A DNA stretch of 64,000 bases from Tenacibaculum sp. 190130A14a (GTDB lineage: Bacteria > Bacteroidota > Bacteroidia > Flavobacteriales > Flavobacteriaceae): positions 1,364,001 to 1,428,000 of the forward strand of contig NZ_OZ040189.1 in NCBI RefSeq assembly GCF_964048965.1. Direction: 5' to 3'. Position 1 is the stretch's first letter. The number at the start of each line of letters is the position of its first letter. The notes under the pieces are model-generated. The model was given only the letters and a program-made list of their open reading frames with translations. It ran no database searches and was not told the origin of the DNA. Position numbers and translations under genes: made by a program. Positions 1-8,268 of this stretch are shown one piece after another.

Positions 1-1
1 G

Positions 2-280
2 GAATTGAATCAAAATTATTTTAAAAGAGTATACCCCAAAGAGAACAATATTATTAGAAGGTTGATAGGCTTAAGAAATGAGATTATACATTTAAAACCT
101 GCGGAGGAAAAAACTAACACTAAATATAAGGAAGTTTATAGGAGATTAATAGGATTTGAGTTTTTAGGCGCAATTCGAGCAGTTAAAAAATTTATCAATT
201 TTTATGAATCGAACCTAATTGAAGAATGCACTTGTGGTAAAGAATATTTCTATGATTTTAGTATTGTAGATAAAGGTTAA
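2..280 (+). CDS. C-terminal fragment of a gene entering from the left, possible HEPN protein
   Basis: The frame is open to the left edge, so this is the tail of a longer gene; the TTG at position 5 is only the first possible start inside the window. Counting from it, residues 24-29 read RNEIIH, which fits the R-N-x3-H signature of HEPN domains (known as RNases in toxin and defence systems or as partners of nucleotidyltransferases). A CTCGKEY segment near the C-terminus carries two Cys. No other family mark is visible, so the HEPN call rests on one short motif and is inference. It is followed by about 115 bp of AT-rich DNA with no clear terminator on this strand. Confidence 0.5.
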   Translation, partial: ELNQNYFKRVYPKENNIIRRLIGLRNEIIHLKPAEEKTNTKYKEVYRRLIGFEFLGAIRAVKKFINFYESNLIEECTCGKEYFYDFSIVDKG

Positions 281-396
281 AAATATTGTTGAATTAAATA
301 CTTAATCTAGAGATTAATTTTATAACTCTAAAACTATAGAGTATCAAATAATATATTTACTACAGCATCTCTTTTTGATAAGAACAAATTAAAACA

Positions 397-424
397 AACC
401 CCGTTAGCAAACACTAACGGGGTT
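397..424 (-). terminator. Terminator of the YebC-type gene
   Basis: An 11-bp perfect stem (AACCCCGTTAG / CTAACGGGGTT) with a 6-nt loop lies 25 bp beyond the stop of the minus-strand yebC-like gene. Read on the minus strand it is followed by a T-rich stretch (tgttttaattt). Confidence 0.85.
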
Positions 425-448
425 CTATATTGTATAATAAAGAAAAGA

Positions 449-1171
449 TTATTCCTCCATAGAGTGGTAAACGGTGTTTACATCATCATCTTCTTCTAAA
501 CGTTCTAATAACTTGTTTACTTCCTCTTTTTGTTCGTCAGAAAGGGCAGTAGTAGTGGTTGGAATACGCTCAAATTCAGAAGAAACAATTTCAATATTAT
601 TTTCTTCTAAATATTTTTGAATCGAACCAAATTGTCCAAACGGAGCATATAACATTACGCTGCTATCTTCTTCATCCGTAAAAACCTCTTCTACTTCAAA
701 ATCGATCATTTCCATTTCAAACTCTTCCAAGTCCATTCCTAAGGTATCTTCTTTTACTTTAAAGTTTACTACGTGGTCAAACATAAAAGCAACCGAACCA
801 GAAGTTCCTAAGTTACCGTTACACTTGTTAAATGCAGCACGTACATTGGCAACCGTACGGTTGTTGTTGTTTGTAGCGGTTTCTACTAAAACTGCAACAC
901 CATGTGGTGCATACCCTTCAAACAATACCTCTTTATAGTTGGCAGTATCTTTATCAGATGCTTTTTTAATTGCTCTAGCAACATTATCCTTAGGCATGTT
1001 TGCTGCCTTTGCATTTTGTATTACAACACGTAAGCGAGAGTTTGTTTCTGGGTTAGGACCTCCTTCTTTTACAGCCATTACAATGTCTTTACCAATTCTG
1101 GTAAAAGTTTTAGCCATTGCCGACCAACGTTTCATTTTTCTTGCTTTCCTAAATTCAAATGCTCTTCCCAT
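449..1171 (-). CDS. YebC/PmpR family DNA-binding regulator or translation factor
   Basis: 240 residues, full length for the YebC/PmpR/TACO1 family. The N-terminus has the family pattern of a basic helical segment (FRKARKMKRWSAMAKTFTRIGKDI) followed by GGPNPETNSRLRVVIQNAKAANMPKDNVARAIKKA. The middle has YEGYAPHGVAV-like text (LFEGYAPHGVAVLVE) and the C-terminal part is acidic. Family members bind DNA as regulators or help ribosomes at polyproline stretches; which applies here cannot be told from sequence. The gene is single, ends at a strong terminator, and has only 56 bp to the next gene upstream (1228-3225), so it may be co-transcribed with it. Confidence 0.93.
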   Translation of the reverse strand: MGRAFEFRKARKMKRWSAMAKTFTRIGKDIVMAVKEGGPNPETNSRLRVVIQNAKAANMPKDNVARAIKKASDKDTANYKEVLFEGYAPHGVAVLVETATNNNNRTVANVRAAFNKCNGNLGTSGSVAFMFDHVVNFKVKEDTLGMDLEEFEMEMIDFEVEEVFTDEEDSSVMLYAPFGQFGSIQKYLEENNIEIVSSEFERIPTTTTALSDEQKEEVNKLLERLEEDDDVNTVYHSMEE

Positions 1172-1227
1172 TTCTTAATGTTTTGTTTCGCAAAGGCAAA
1201 TGTAACCAATGCAGTACTTTTTTACAA

Positions 1228-3225
1228 TTAAAATCTTTTCTTGAAAATTTGTTTTCCATCTTTGGCATGATATGCCCTCCAGGTACCCGACTGTTTGCCG
1301 TTTTTAAACTGTCCTTTTAGCTTCAGTTGTCCATTCGGATAATAGTGTTTATAATCACCATCTGGAATTCCATTATCCAATTCAACTTCGAATTTTAACT
1401 TTTTATCTTCATAAAATTCTTGGTATTCCTTAGCACTTAAATCTGAAGGATGAATGGCAGGTAGTTTAAAAATACTTTCCGCAGTTTCAACCACTACAGA
1501 GTCTTTTTGTGGCGTAATTTTTTTATATAATTCCTCCTTCAAAGCTTTCTCTTTTTGAACTTGTTGAGCAATTTCTTCAGGAGACTGATACGAAAGTGTA
1601 ATGTTGCTTTTAAACTGGTCTCCTTTAGAGATCAATTGCAATCCTACCTGAGAAAACGAAGTGAAATATTTTTTGTTTTTTATCAGTTGTTGTTTGGTCT
1701 TTCTATCTAATAAACTCAATAAGTCGTTGTAAGAATTTCCAGCTTCTGCATAAGCAAATACACTCGATTTACTTTCAAACTGATAATTGAAGTCTTCAAA
1801 TTGCGTAGAAGTATGTAAAGTATATCCTACCAAATGACTATTGATGATTTCTTTTAATGAATTCGGACTGGTACTAAACACCACAAAATCATCCATAATA
1901 GTAAAGTAAGGCTTTTCCATTTTAGCAAACGTATTTCCTGCTAACATTTTAAAAAATCCTTTTAAATCAAAATAGTAAATCGGATATCCTTGATAGTTGA
2001 TTTGTTTATACTTTAATGGGGTGTTTTCTTTAATTTTAGAAAGCACAAACTGTAAGTTTTCTTTGGCATCATAAATATCATCCGCTTTGATAACTGCTGC
2101 AATATCTTTTTTGTTTTTAGACAAGTTGGAATTAAAATGAAGTAAGCCTATTTCATCTCCAATCCAACTGTATAAGTGCTCTTCAACATTGATACTTAAT
2201 TGCTCTTCAATAGTATTGATTTGTTGGGTGTAAATTTCAAAGGCCTTTGGGTTTTCTTTTTGAAGCTCATCAAAATTAGCATGAAATTCTTCAAAACTTT
2301 CAAAAGCAAAACTTACATACAATGAGGTATTTCTTGGTGCTATTTTGGCAATACTTCTTTTCCCTTTACCAGATTTCTGAATCGCTCTTAAAAAGGTTTC
2401 AGAAGTAGGGTTTACATTGGTATATCCTAAAGCTTGTATAATACTTCCTTCAATAATAGAAATATCTAAACCAGAATAAAACAAGGTAGCTTTTATATTC
2501 TCAAAATTCTTCAGATTAGAACTATTGGTAAAACAGCTTAAATACTTGTCTAAGTATTCGTATTGAACATATACATTGAAAAAACCATCGTTATCCGTTG
2601 CTGTTTTAATCTCGGTAAAGTTGACATCTCTACCAATAACGGGTGCCATATATTGCTCTATAGATTGCTCTACCAATACATGGGTATACGAAGCTACGAG
2701 TTGATTTTTGATAAAAGTAATGTAAAGCGTTTCTCTAGTTTGCACATTGTATAGCTCAATAATTTCATGCGCTTTGTGCATGCGTTGGGTAACCCTAAAA
2801 TTATCACCCGCTAATTTTTGAATGGCACTTTTTAAAAAACGTAATTTCGAAAACTTTTGAAGATCTGCAACATACAATAATCCATATTTTCTAGGCTTGT
2901 ATACATGTACAGAAACTAATAAATCGCGTTCGCCAATAAAATCAATGACCTCTTTTTGGTCTTGAAACGTTTTGTCAAAACTGTTGAGGTTTTTGGTAAC
3001 CTCTTTAAAATAAGAATTGGTTTGAAAATGTTGCCATATAGGGCTAGCACTCACCTCATCCCAAGTATCAATTGGGCGTTCTGTTTCTACGATAAAAACA
3101 GCATCTTTAGGTATTAAATAAATAGGATTGATATTGTCCTCGTCGGCTAAAGTGAAAATATATGCTTGGTATAAAATAAAACCTATAATTGCAATTAATA
3201 CGCCCCATATAATTTTTTTAGTCAT
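1228..3225 (-). CDS. Membrane-anchored DUF3352-like protein with C-terminal MORN-type repeats
   Basis: 665 residues. One N-terminal membrane segment (about residues 5-25) anchors a large domain that resembles the DUF3352 group of Bacteroidota (IPKDAVFIVETERP near the start, long alternating hydrophobic/polar segments). The last 50 residues carry the YwqK/MORN pattern (DGDYKHYYPNGQLKLKGQFKNGKQSG is read in two parts). No catalytic motif is visible and the function is unknown. It lies upstream of the YebC-type gene on the same strand and 29 bp downstream of the carboxylase subunit. The domain names are from memory of family patterns. Confidence 0.8.
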   Translation of the reverse strand: MTKKIIWGVLIAIIGFILYQAYIFTLADEDNINPIYLIPKDAVFIVETERPIDTWDEVSASPIWQHFQTNSYFKEVTKNLNSFDKTFQDQKEVIDFIGERDLLVSVHVYKPRKYGLLYVADLQKFSKLRFLKSAIQKLAGDNFRVTQRMHKAHEIIELYNVQTRETLYITFIKNQLVASYTHVLVEQSIEQYMAPVIGRDVNFTEIKTATDNDGFFNVYVQYEYLDKYLSCFTNSSNLKNFENIKATLFYSGLDISIIEGSIIQALGYTNVNPTSETFLRAIQKSGKGKRSIAKIAPRNTSLYVSFAFESFEEFHANFDELQKENPKAFEIYTQQINTIEEQLSINVEEHLYSWIGDEIGLLHFNSNLSKNKKDIAAVIKADDIYDAKENLQFVLSKIKENTPLKYKQINYQGYPIYYFDLKGFFKMLAGNTFAKMEKPYFTIMDDFVVFSTSPNSLKEIINSHLVGYTLHTSTQFEDFNYQFESKSSVFAYAEAGNSYNDLLSLLDRKTKQQLIKNKKYFTSFSQVGLQLISKGDQFKSNITLSYQSPEEIAQQVQKEKALKEELYKKITPQKDSVVVETAESIFKLPAIHPSDLSAKEYQEFYEDKKLKFEVELDNGIPDGDYKHYYPNGQLKLKGQFKNGKQSGTWRAYHAKDGKQIFKKRF

Positions 3226-3254
3226 ACCTAAAGATGTTGTGATGTTATGTTAGA

Positions 3255-4898
3255 TTAAACTTGTAAAACTCCTAAATTAAACGGCTTTTCGATAGGAGCG
3301 TGGTTCGCCGCTTCAATACCTAAAGAAATCCAGGTTCTGGTATCTAACGGGTTGATAATACCATCGGTCCATAATCTAGCCGCTGCATAATATGGAGAAA
3401 TTTGTTCGTCGTAGCGAGATTTAATTTTATTAAACATCTCCGTTTCTTTCTCTGGAGTAATTTCTTCACCTCTTGCTTTTAAAGATGCCATTTCTATTTG
3501 TAATAATACTTTAGCAGCAGAAGCACCACTCATTACAGCAAGTTCAGCACTTGGCCAAGCAGCAATTAAACGAGGGTCATAGGCTTTACCACACATGGCA
3601 TAATTACCAGCACCATAAGAGTTACCAATAACAATCGTAAACTTTGGTACAACAGAATTACTCACGGCATTTACCATTTTAGCACCATCTTTAATAATTC
3701 CACTATGTTCAGACTTGCTTCCTACCATAAAACCAGTTACATCCTGTAAGAATACTAACGGAATTTTCTTTTGGTTACAGTTGGCAATAAAACGGGTTGC
3801 TTTATCAGCAGAATCGTTGTAAATCACACCACCAAACTGCATTTCGCTAGGTTTTGTTTTAGCTCCTTTCGATTTTACAATCTTACGTTGGTTGGCAACA
3901 ATACCTACCGCCCAACCATCAATACGAGCATATCCAGTAATAATGGTTTGTCCGTATCCAGCTTTATATTCATCAAATTCAGAATTATCTACCAAACGAT
4001 GAATGATGTCCATCATATCATACTGCTCGTTACGAGCTTTTGGTAAAATTCCAAAGATTTCATCTTGGTCTTCCTTTGGAGGAAATGCCTCTTTACGATT
4101 GTAACCCGCCTTGTCATAGTCACCAATCTTATCCATTAATTTTTTAATGGTGTCTAAAGCATCCTTATCATCTTTCGCTTTATAATCAGTTACTCCAGAA
4201 ACCTCACAGTGGGTGGTAGCTCCTCCTAAAGTTTCATTGTCAATACTTTCACCAATAGCAGCTTTTACTAAATAGCTACCTGCTAAAAAGATACTTCCTG
4301 TTTTATCTACAATAAGTGCTTCATCACTCATAATAGGTAAGTAAGCACCTCCTGCAACACAACTTCCCATTACCGCAGAAATTTGTGTAATTCCCATACT
4401 ACTCATAACAGCGTTGTTTCTAAAAATACGTCCGAAATGCTCCTTGTCTGGGAAAATTTCATCCTGCATAGGTAAATACACTCCCGCAGAATCTACTAAG
4501 TAAATAATAGGTAATTTATTTTCGATGGCAATCTCTTGCGCACGTAAATTCTTTTTTCCTGTAATTGGAAACCAAGCTCCAGCTTTTACAGTAGCATCAT
4601 TCGCTACTACAATACATTGCTTTCCGCTGACATATCCAATTTTTACAACTACACCTCCAGAAGGACATCCTCCATGCTCTTTATACATTCCTTCACCAGC
4701 AAACGCACCAATTTCAATAGACTTGGTATCCTTGTCTAATAAATATTCAATACGTTCTCTTGCCGTTAATTTTCCTTTAGCATGATGCTTATCAATACGT
4801 TTTTGTCCACCACCTAATTTTACTTTTACTAGGCGTTGACGTAATTCTGATGCTAAAAGTTTATTGTGGTCTTCGTTTTTATTGAAGTTAAGATCCAT
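3255..4898 (-). CDS. Acyl-CoA carboxylase carboxyltransferase (beta) subunit, methylcrotonyl-CoA type
   Basis: 547 residues. This is a biotin-dependent carboxyltransferase subunit, which moves carboxyl from carboxybiotin to an acyl-CoA. The N-terminal half has LTARERIEYLLD, GGCPSGGVVVKIGYVSG and GSCVAGGAYLPIMSDE; the C-terminal half has GSKSEHSGIIKDGAKM and GNSYGAGNYAMCGKAYDP, the two oxyanion-hole regions of the crotonase-like halves. The text around AGAWFPITGKKNLRAQEIA and FPDKEHFGRIF resembles the beta subunit of methylcrotonyl-CoA carboxylase (leucine breakdown) more than the propionyl-CoA type. No biotinylated alpha subunit is adjacent. Substrate is an inference; the family call is firm. 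Confidence 0.93.
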   Translation of the reverse strand: MDLNFNKNEDHNKLLASELRQRLVKVKLGGGQKRIDKHHAKGKLTARERIEYLLDKDTKSIEIGAFAGEGMYKEHGGCPSGGVVVKIGYVSGKQCIVVANDATVKAGAWFPITGKKNLRAQEIAIENKLPIIYLVDSAGVYLPMQDEIFPDKEHFGRIFRNNAVMSSMGITQISAVMGSCVAGGAYLPIMSDEALIVDKTGSIFLAGSYLVKAAIGESIDNETLGGATTHCEVSGVTDYKAKDDKDALDTIKKLMDKIGDYDKAGYNRKEAFPPKEDQDEIFGILPKARNEQYDMMDIIHRLVDNSEFDEYKAGYGQTIITGYARIDGWAVGIVANQRKIVKSKGAKTKPSEMQFGGVIYNDSADKATRFIANCNQKKIPLVFLQDVTGFMVGSKSEHSGIIKDGAKMVNAVSNSVVPKFTIVIGNSYGAGNYAMCGKAYDPRLIAAWPSAELAVMSGASAAKVLLQIEMASLKARGEEITPEKETEMFNKIKSRYDEQISPYYAAARLWTDGIINPLDTRTWISLGIEAANHAPIEKPFNLGVLQV

Positions 4899-4958
4899 GT
4901 GTATGTTGTTTGTTTTTGGTGTGCTAAAATAAGAAAATCGATAGAGATTCCAACTAGC

Positions 4959-6437
4959 TTATTGATACGATTTTATAATACTTTCTACAGTTTTTTCAAT
5001 TGTTTCGTTGCGTTCTTGCCTCATCAAAACTTTTGGCTCAGCGACACGTTCTTTACAATTTACTACGCCACAAGTTTCGCAGGTAACCCCAACGGTCTTT
5101 TTTTCAAAGGTATCTTCCTTAAAAAAGGTAAGTTTCTTTTTTAAATGGGGAGATAACAATAAACCAAGACTTACACTTCGATTGATATGCTCTTTAAACG
5201 GATCTGAAGTAGCCGCGGAAAGTACTAAATATTCATTCTTAGAATTCTGGTAGGAAGAAATTTGAATTCCGTAGGCAGATTTCTTAAAAGGAAACTGTTC
5301 TAACTCCTGTATAGTATTAATAGAAATCCATCTTCTGCAATAATGTTCATTATTTCTATTGGCATGAGGGGTTTGTTGTTGCGTAATGTGCATTTCTTTG
5401 GTTAGTCGGAAATGCGGTGTATTTTCTTTGTGTGTAAAACGTAAAAAGAATAAGTTCTTTATATTGAAATGTTCTGGTAATATATTGGTGAGTCGCTGAT
5501 AAAATGTTTCATCAGAACAATTATAACTCTTTATAATCTTATGTAACTGTAAAGGTTGCCAAGTGGTTAAACTAAAGAAATGACTCAGTTTTTTAATCAA
5601 GCTATCTTTCGGAATGATTAAAGCACCTGCAAAATAAGAAGCAATCATGTTATTCAATACCTGATCAAACGAATCAAATTTAATCCAAGGGAAGGTAAAT
5701 AGTCGATCGCGAATACTTAAATAATTATAAGCAATCTCTTTGGCGTAGATAAAAGTTTTTTGTGCTTCTGAAATATTGTTGTACACCAATAATACCTTTT
5801 TATTTGGAATATAGATGTTTCTTAATTCAGATAGGTTTTGATGGTTTTGTAATTCTTCAAAATCAATTGTATATCCATATTCTTCTATAAGTATTTCTTC
5901 CAAATCTTTAGAAGTAATGGGTTTCTCTAAATTGATATGGTAGGCTTTGGCAAAATTGATTACATCTTCTTCAATGTTCTCAAAATAATTATTGTGCGCT
6001 TCTTGGTACGAACGTAAAGAGGCCAAAAAGAAACTTTCTCTCGTAAGATTATAGTTTTGCGAAATTTTAATAATGGTACTTATAAAGGCATTCACCTTTG
6101 CCGGAGCATTGGCAATAATATCAATTAAGTTGTTTTTCTTAATACCAAATAACTCTAAGGGAAGCTCTTTTAATACTCGAGATTGTAAAATCTCACCAAT
6201 AGGAGCCAAGTTTTTATCCAGTTTTAACGACACTAAATGATCATAAGGAACCTCTAATTTCTCTGAGAGTGTCACAATCTTATCGGTTTTTGGATACTTT
6301 TTTCCCTTCTCAATTTCATTTAAATAAGACTTAGAAAGTCCTGTGAGTTTAGATAACCCAAAGAGTGATAGGTCTTTACTCGTTCTGATTTGTTTCAGTT
6401 TTAATCCAAATATGAGTCTGATATATTCTTCTTCCAA
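4959..6437 (-). CDS. ScfR/RamB-type XRE transcriptional regulator of acetate/glyoxylate genes
   Basis: 492 residues. An XRE helix-turn-helix covers about residues 12-62 (LSKLTGLSKSYLNEIEKGKKYP). The middle resembles the ImmA/IrrE peptidase fold (SEAQKTFIYAKEIAYNYL) but has no HExxH, so it is probably a ligand-binding rather than protease domain. The C-terminal DUF2083-like part ends with a Cys cluster C-x2-C-x4-C (CETCGVVNC). This layout is that of short-chain fatty acyl regulators such as Corynebacterium RamB, which controls aceA and aceB. It is transcribed divergently from aceB and shares an operator region with it. Binding an acyl-CoA is inferred from the family. Confidence 0.88.
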   Translation of the reverse strand: MEEEYIRLIFGLKLKQIRTSKDLSLFGLSKLTGLSKSYLNEIEKGKKYPKTDKIVTLSEKLEVPYDHLVSLKLDKNLAPIGEILQSRVLKELPLELFGIKKNNLIDIIANAPAKVNAFISTIIKISQNYNLTRESFFLASLRSYQEAHNNYFENIEEDVINFAKAYHINLEKPITSKDLEEILIEEYGYTIDFEELQNHQNLSELRNIYIPNKKVLLVYNNISEAQKTFIYAKEIAYNYLSIRDRLFTFPWIKFDSFDQVLNNMIASYFAGALIIPKDSLIKKLSHFFSLTTWQPLQLHKIIKSYNCSDETFYQRLTNILPEHFNIKNLFFLRFTHKENTPHFRLTKEMHITQQQTPHANRNNEHYCRRWISINTIQELEQFPFKKSAYGIQISSYQNSKNEYLVLSAATSDPFKEHINRSVSLGLLLSPHLKKKLTFFKEDTFEKKTVGVTCETCGVVNCKERVAEPKVLMRQERNETIEKTVESIIKSYQ

Positions 6438-6454
6438 AGTATTTTTTTAAAAAA

Positions 6455-6559
6455 TTCGCAATCCAAAGGTAAAAAAATTAGCGAATTAATAAAAATTAGT
6501 GTTTTTTTAATATTTAGCGAACGTTCGCTTTTTGTTTCAAATCCTTTTTTTTAATATTG
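6455..6559. promoter_or_regulatory. Divergent scfR-like/aceB promoter region with four GCGAA half-sites
   Basis: Four copies of a six-base half-site are visible: TTCGCA at 6455-6460, AGCGAA at 6480-6485, and the inverted pair AGCGAA/TTCGCT at 6516-6529, a 14-bp perfect palindrome AGCGAACGTTCGCT. On the minus strand a TAnnTTTG box (TACCTTTG) lies at 6471-6464, so two half-sites flank the regulator's own -7 box. On the plus strand a TTTG at 6531-6534 and TAATATTG at 6552-6559 (17 bp apart, one mismatch to TAnnTTTG) form a candidate aceB promoter, with the palindrome directly upstream of its -33 box. The core resembles the RamB site, TTTGC-like. Confidence 0.65.
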
Positions 6560-6587
6560 TTTCATCAAAAAAATAATACAACTAATT

Positions 6588-8183
6588 ATGAGTCAAGATG
6601 TTTTAGTAAAAGAAATCCAAAGTGTAAATTTCCAAGAGTCCCCTTATAAAAGTATTTTGACAAGAGAATCTAAAGAGTTTCTTGTACAACTTCACGATAC
6701 CTTTAACCAACGTAGGTTGCAATTATTAGAAGAAAGAAAAATAGAACAAGCCTATTTTGATGCAGGAAACTATCCGAGTTTTCCAGAAGAAACCAAAGCT
6801 ATAAGAGAAGGAGATTGGGTTTGTGCGCCTTTACCAGAAGATTTATTAGATCGAAGAGTTGAAATTACAGGACCTGTAGATAGAAAGATGATCATTAATG
6901 CACTCAATTCTGGTGCTAAAATGTTTATGGCAGATTTTGAAGATAGTAGTTCACCTTCTATTCAAAATATGTTAGATGGTCAAGTAAACCTAAGAGATGC
7001 CGTAAATAGAACCATTTCTTTTTACAATGAGGCAAAAGGAAAATCATATGAGTTAAAAGAAGAGGTAGCAACCTTATTAGTACGTCCAAGAGGATTGCAT
7101 TTAAATGAAAAACATTTACTAATTGACGGCGTAGAAATGTCGGGTTCATTGGTAGATTTCGGGTTGTATTTTTTCCATAACATCAAAGAATTACAAAAAA
7201 GAGGAAGTGCTACTTATTTTTATTTACCAAAACTAGAGCATTATATGGAAGCTCGTTGGTGGAATGATGTATTTGTATTTGCTCAAAACTATTTAGAAGT
7301 CCCTCAAGCTACCATTAAAGCAACGGTATTAATTGAAACCATTACGGCGAGTTTTCAGTTAGACGAGATTATTTATGAATTAAAAGATCATATGGCTGGT
7401 TTAAATTGTGGACGTTGGGATTATATCTTCTCGTATATCAAAAAATTTAGAAATCATAAAAACTTCTTTGTGCCAGACAGAGCGCAAGTAACCATGCAAA
7501 CTCCATTTATGGAAGCCTATTCATTAAAAGTAATTCAAGCTTGTCATAAAAGAGGGGTGCATGCTATGGGTGGAATGGCAGCACAAATACCTGTTAAAAA
7601 TAATGAAGAGGCGAATGAACTGGCTTTTACCAAAGTTAAAAACGGTAAAGAACGTGAAGTTAAAAACGGACATGATGGTACTTGGGTGGCACACCCTGGA
7701 ATGGTGCCTTTGGCTACAGAAGTATTTGACGCTTATATGAGAAATAAGAATCAAATCGATTTAAAAAGAGAGGATCTTGTTATTTCTGAAGGAGATTTGG
7801 TCGCAATGCCTGAAGGAACGATTACCGAAAGAGGAATTAGAGAAAATATCAATGTTGGAATCTTATATATTGAATCTTGGTTGAGAGGTTATGGGGCAGC
7901 AGCATTGTATAATTTAATGGAAGATGCGGCAACAGCAGAAATCTCTAGAACACAATTATGGTTATGGTTGCATAGCAATGCGATGTTAGAAGATGGAAGA
8001 ACTTTTACAAAAGGAATGTACGAACAGTTTAAAAAAGAAGAACTGAAAAAAATTCAAAGATTGGTAGGAGAAGAACAATATACAAAAGGAAAGTTTGCCT
8101 TGGCAATTGAGCTGTTCGACCAGATAGTATTATCAGAAGAGTTTGAAGAATTCTTAACTACACCAGCATATAAACACCTGTAA
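6588..8183 (+). CDS. aceB: Malate synthase A
   Basis: 531 residues, the length of malate synthase A. It condenses glyoxylate and acetyl-CoA to malate in the glyoxylate shunt. Family features are MFMADFEDSSSPSIQNMLDGQ, the LLVRPRGLHLNE segment with the catalytic Arg, and GLNCGRWDYIFSYIKKF. The ATG at 6588 follows an A-rich stretch typical of Bacteroidota starts. aceA follows 85 bp downstream on the same strand, and the divergent ScfR-type regulator is the likely controller. Confidence 0.97.
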   Translation: MSQDVLVKEIQSVNFQESPYKSILTRESKEFLVQLHDTFNQRRLQLLEERKIEQAYFDAGNYPSFPEETKAIREGDWVCAPLPEDLLDRRVEITGPVDRKMIINALNSGAKMFMADFEDSSSPSIQNMLDGQVNLRDAVNRTISFYNEAKGKSYELKEEVATLLVRPRGLHLNEKHLLIDGVEMSGSLVDFGLYFFHNIKELQKRGSATYFYLPKLEHYMEARWWNDVFVFAQNYLEVPQATIKATVLIETITASFQLDEIIYELKDHMAGLNCGRWDYIFSYIKKFRNHKNFFVPDRAQVTMQTPFMEAYSLKVIQACHKRGVHAMGGMAAQIPVKNNEEANELAFTKVKNGKEREVKNGHDGTWVAHPGMVPLATEVFDAYMRNKNQIDLKREDLVISEGDLVAMPEGTITERGIRENINVGILYIESWLRGYGAAALYNLMEDAATAEISRTQLWLWLHSNAMLEDGRTFTKGMYEQFKKEELKKIQRLVGEEQYTKGKFALAIELFDQIVLSEEFEEFLTTPAYKHL

Positions 8184-8195
8184 AAAAATAAAAAA

Positions 8196-8224
8196 GTCCC
8201 TAAATGCGGCAACATTTTCGGGAC
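8196..8224 (+). other. Hairpin between aceB and aceA
   Basis: GTCCC ... GGGAC forms the outer stem, continued by AAATG/CATTT with a small bulge around a cggcaa loop. There is no T-run after it, so it is more likely a processing or mRNA-stabilising structure, or a partial attenuator, than a full terminator. Confidence 0.5.
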
Positions 8225-8268
8225 CATAAATTATTAATAAATCGATAACTTATTAACAACACAAAATT

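Noticed and set aside
939..1178. 79-codon plus-strand frame opposite the YebC-type gene
   Set aside because: It lies wholly inside a well-conserved minus-strand gene, has no family pattern and no promoter.
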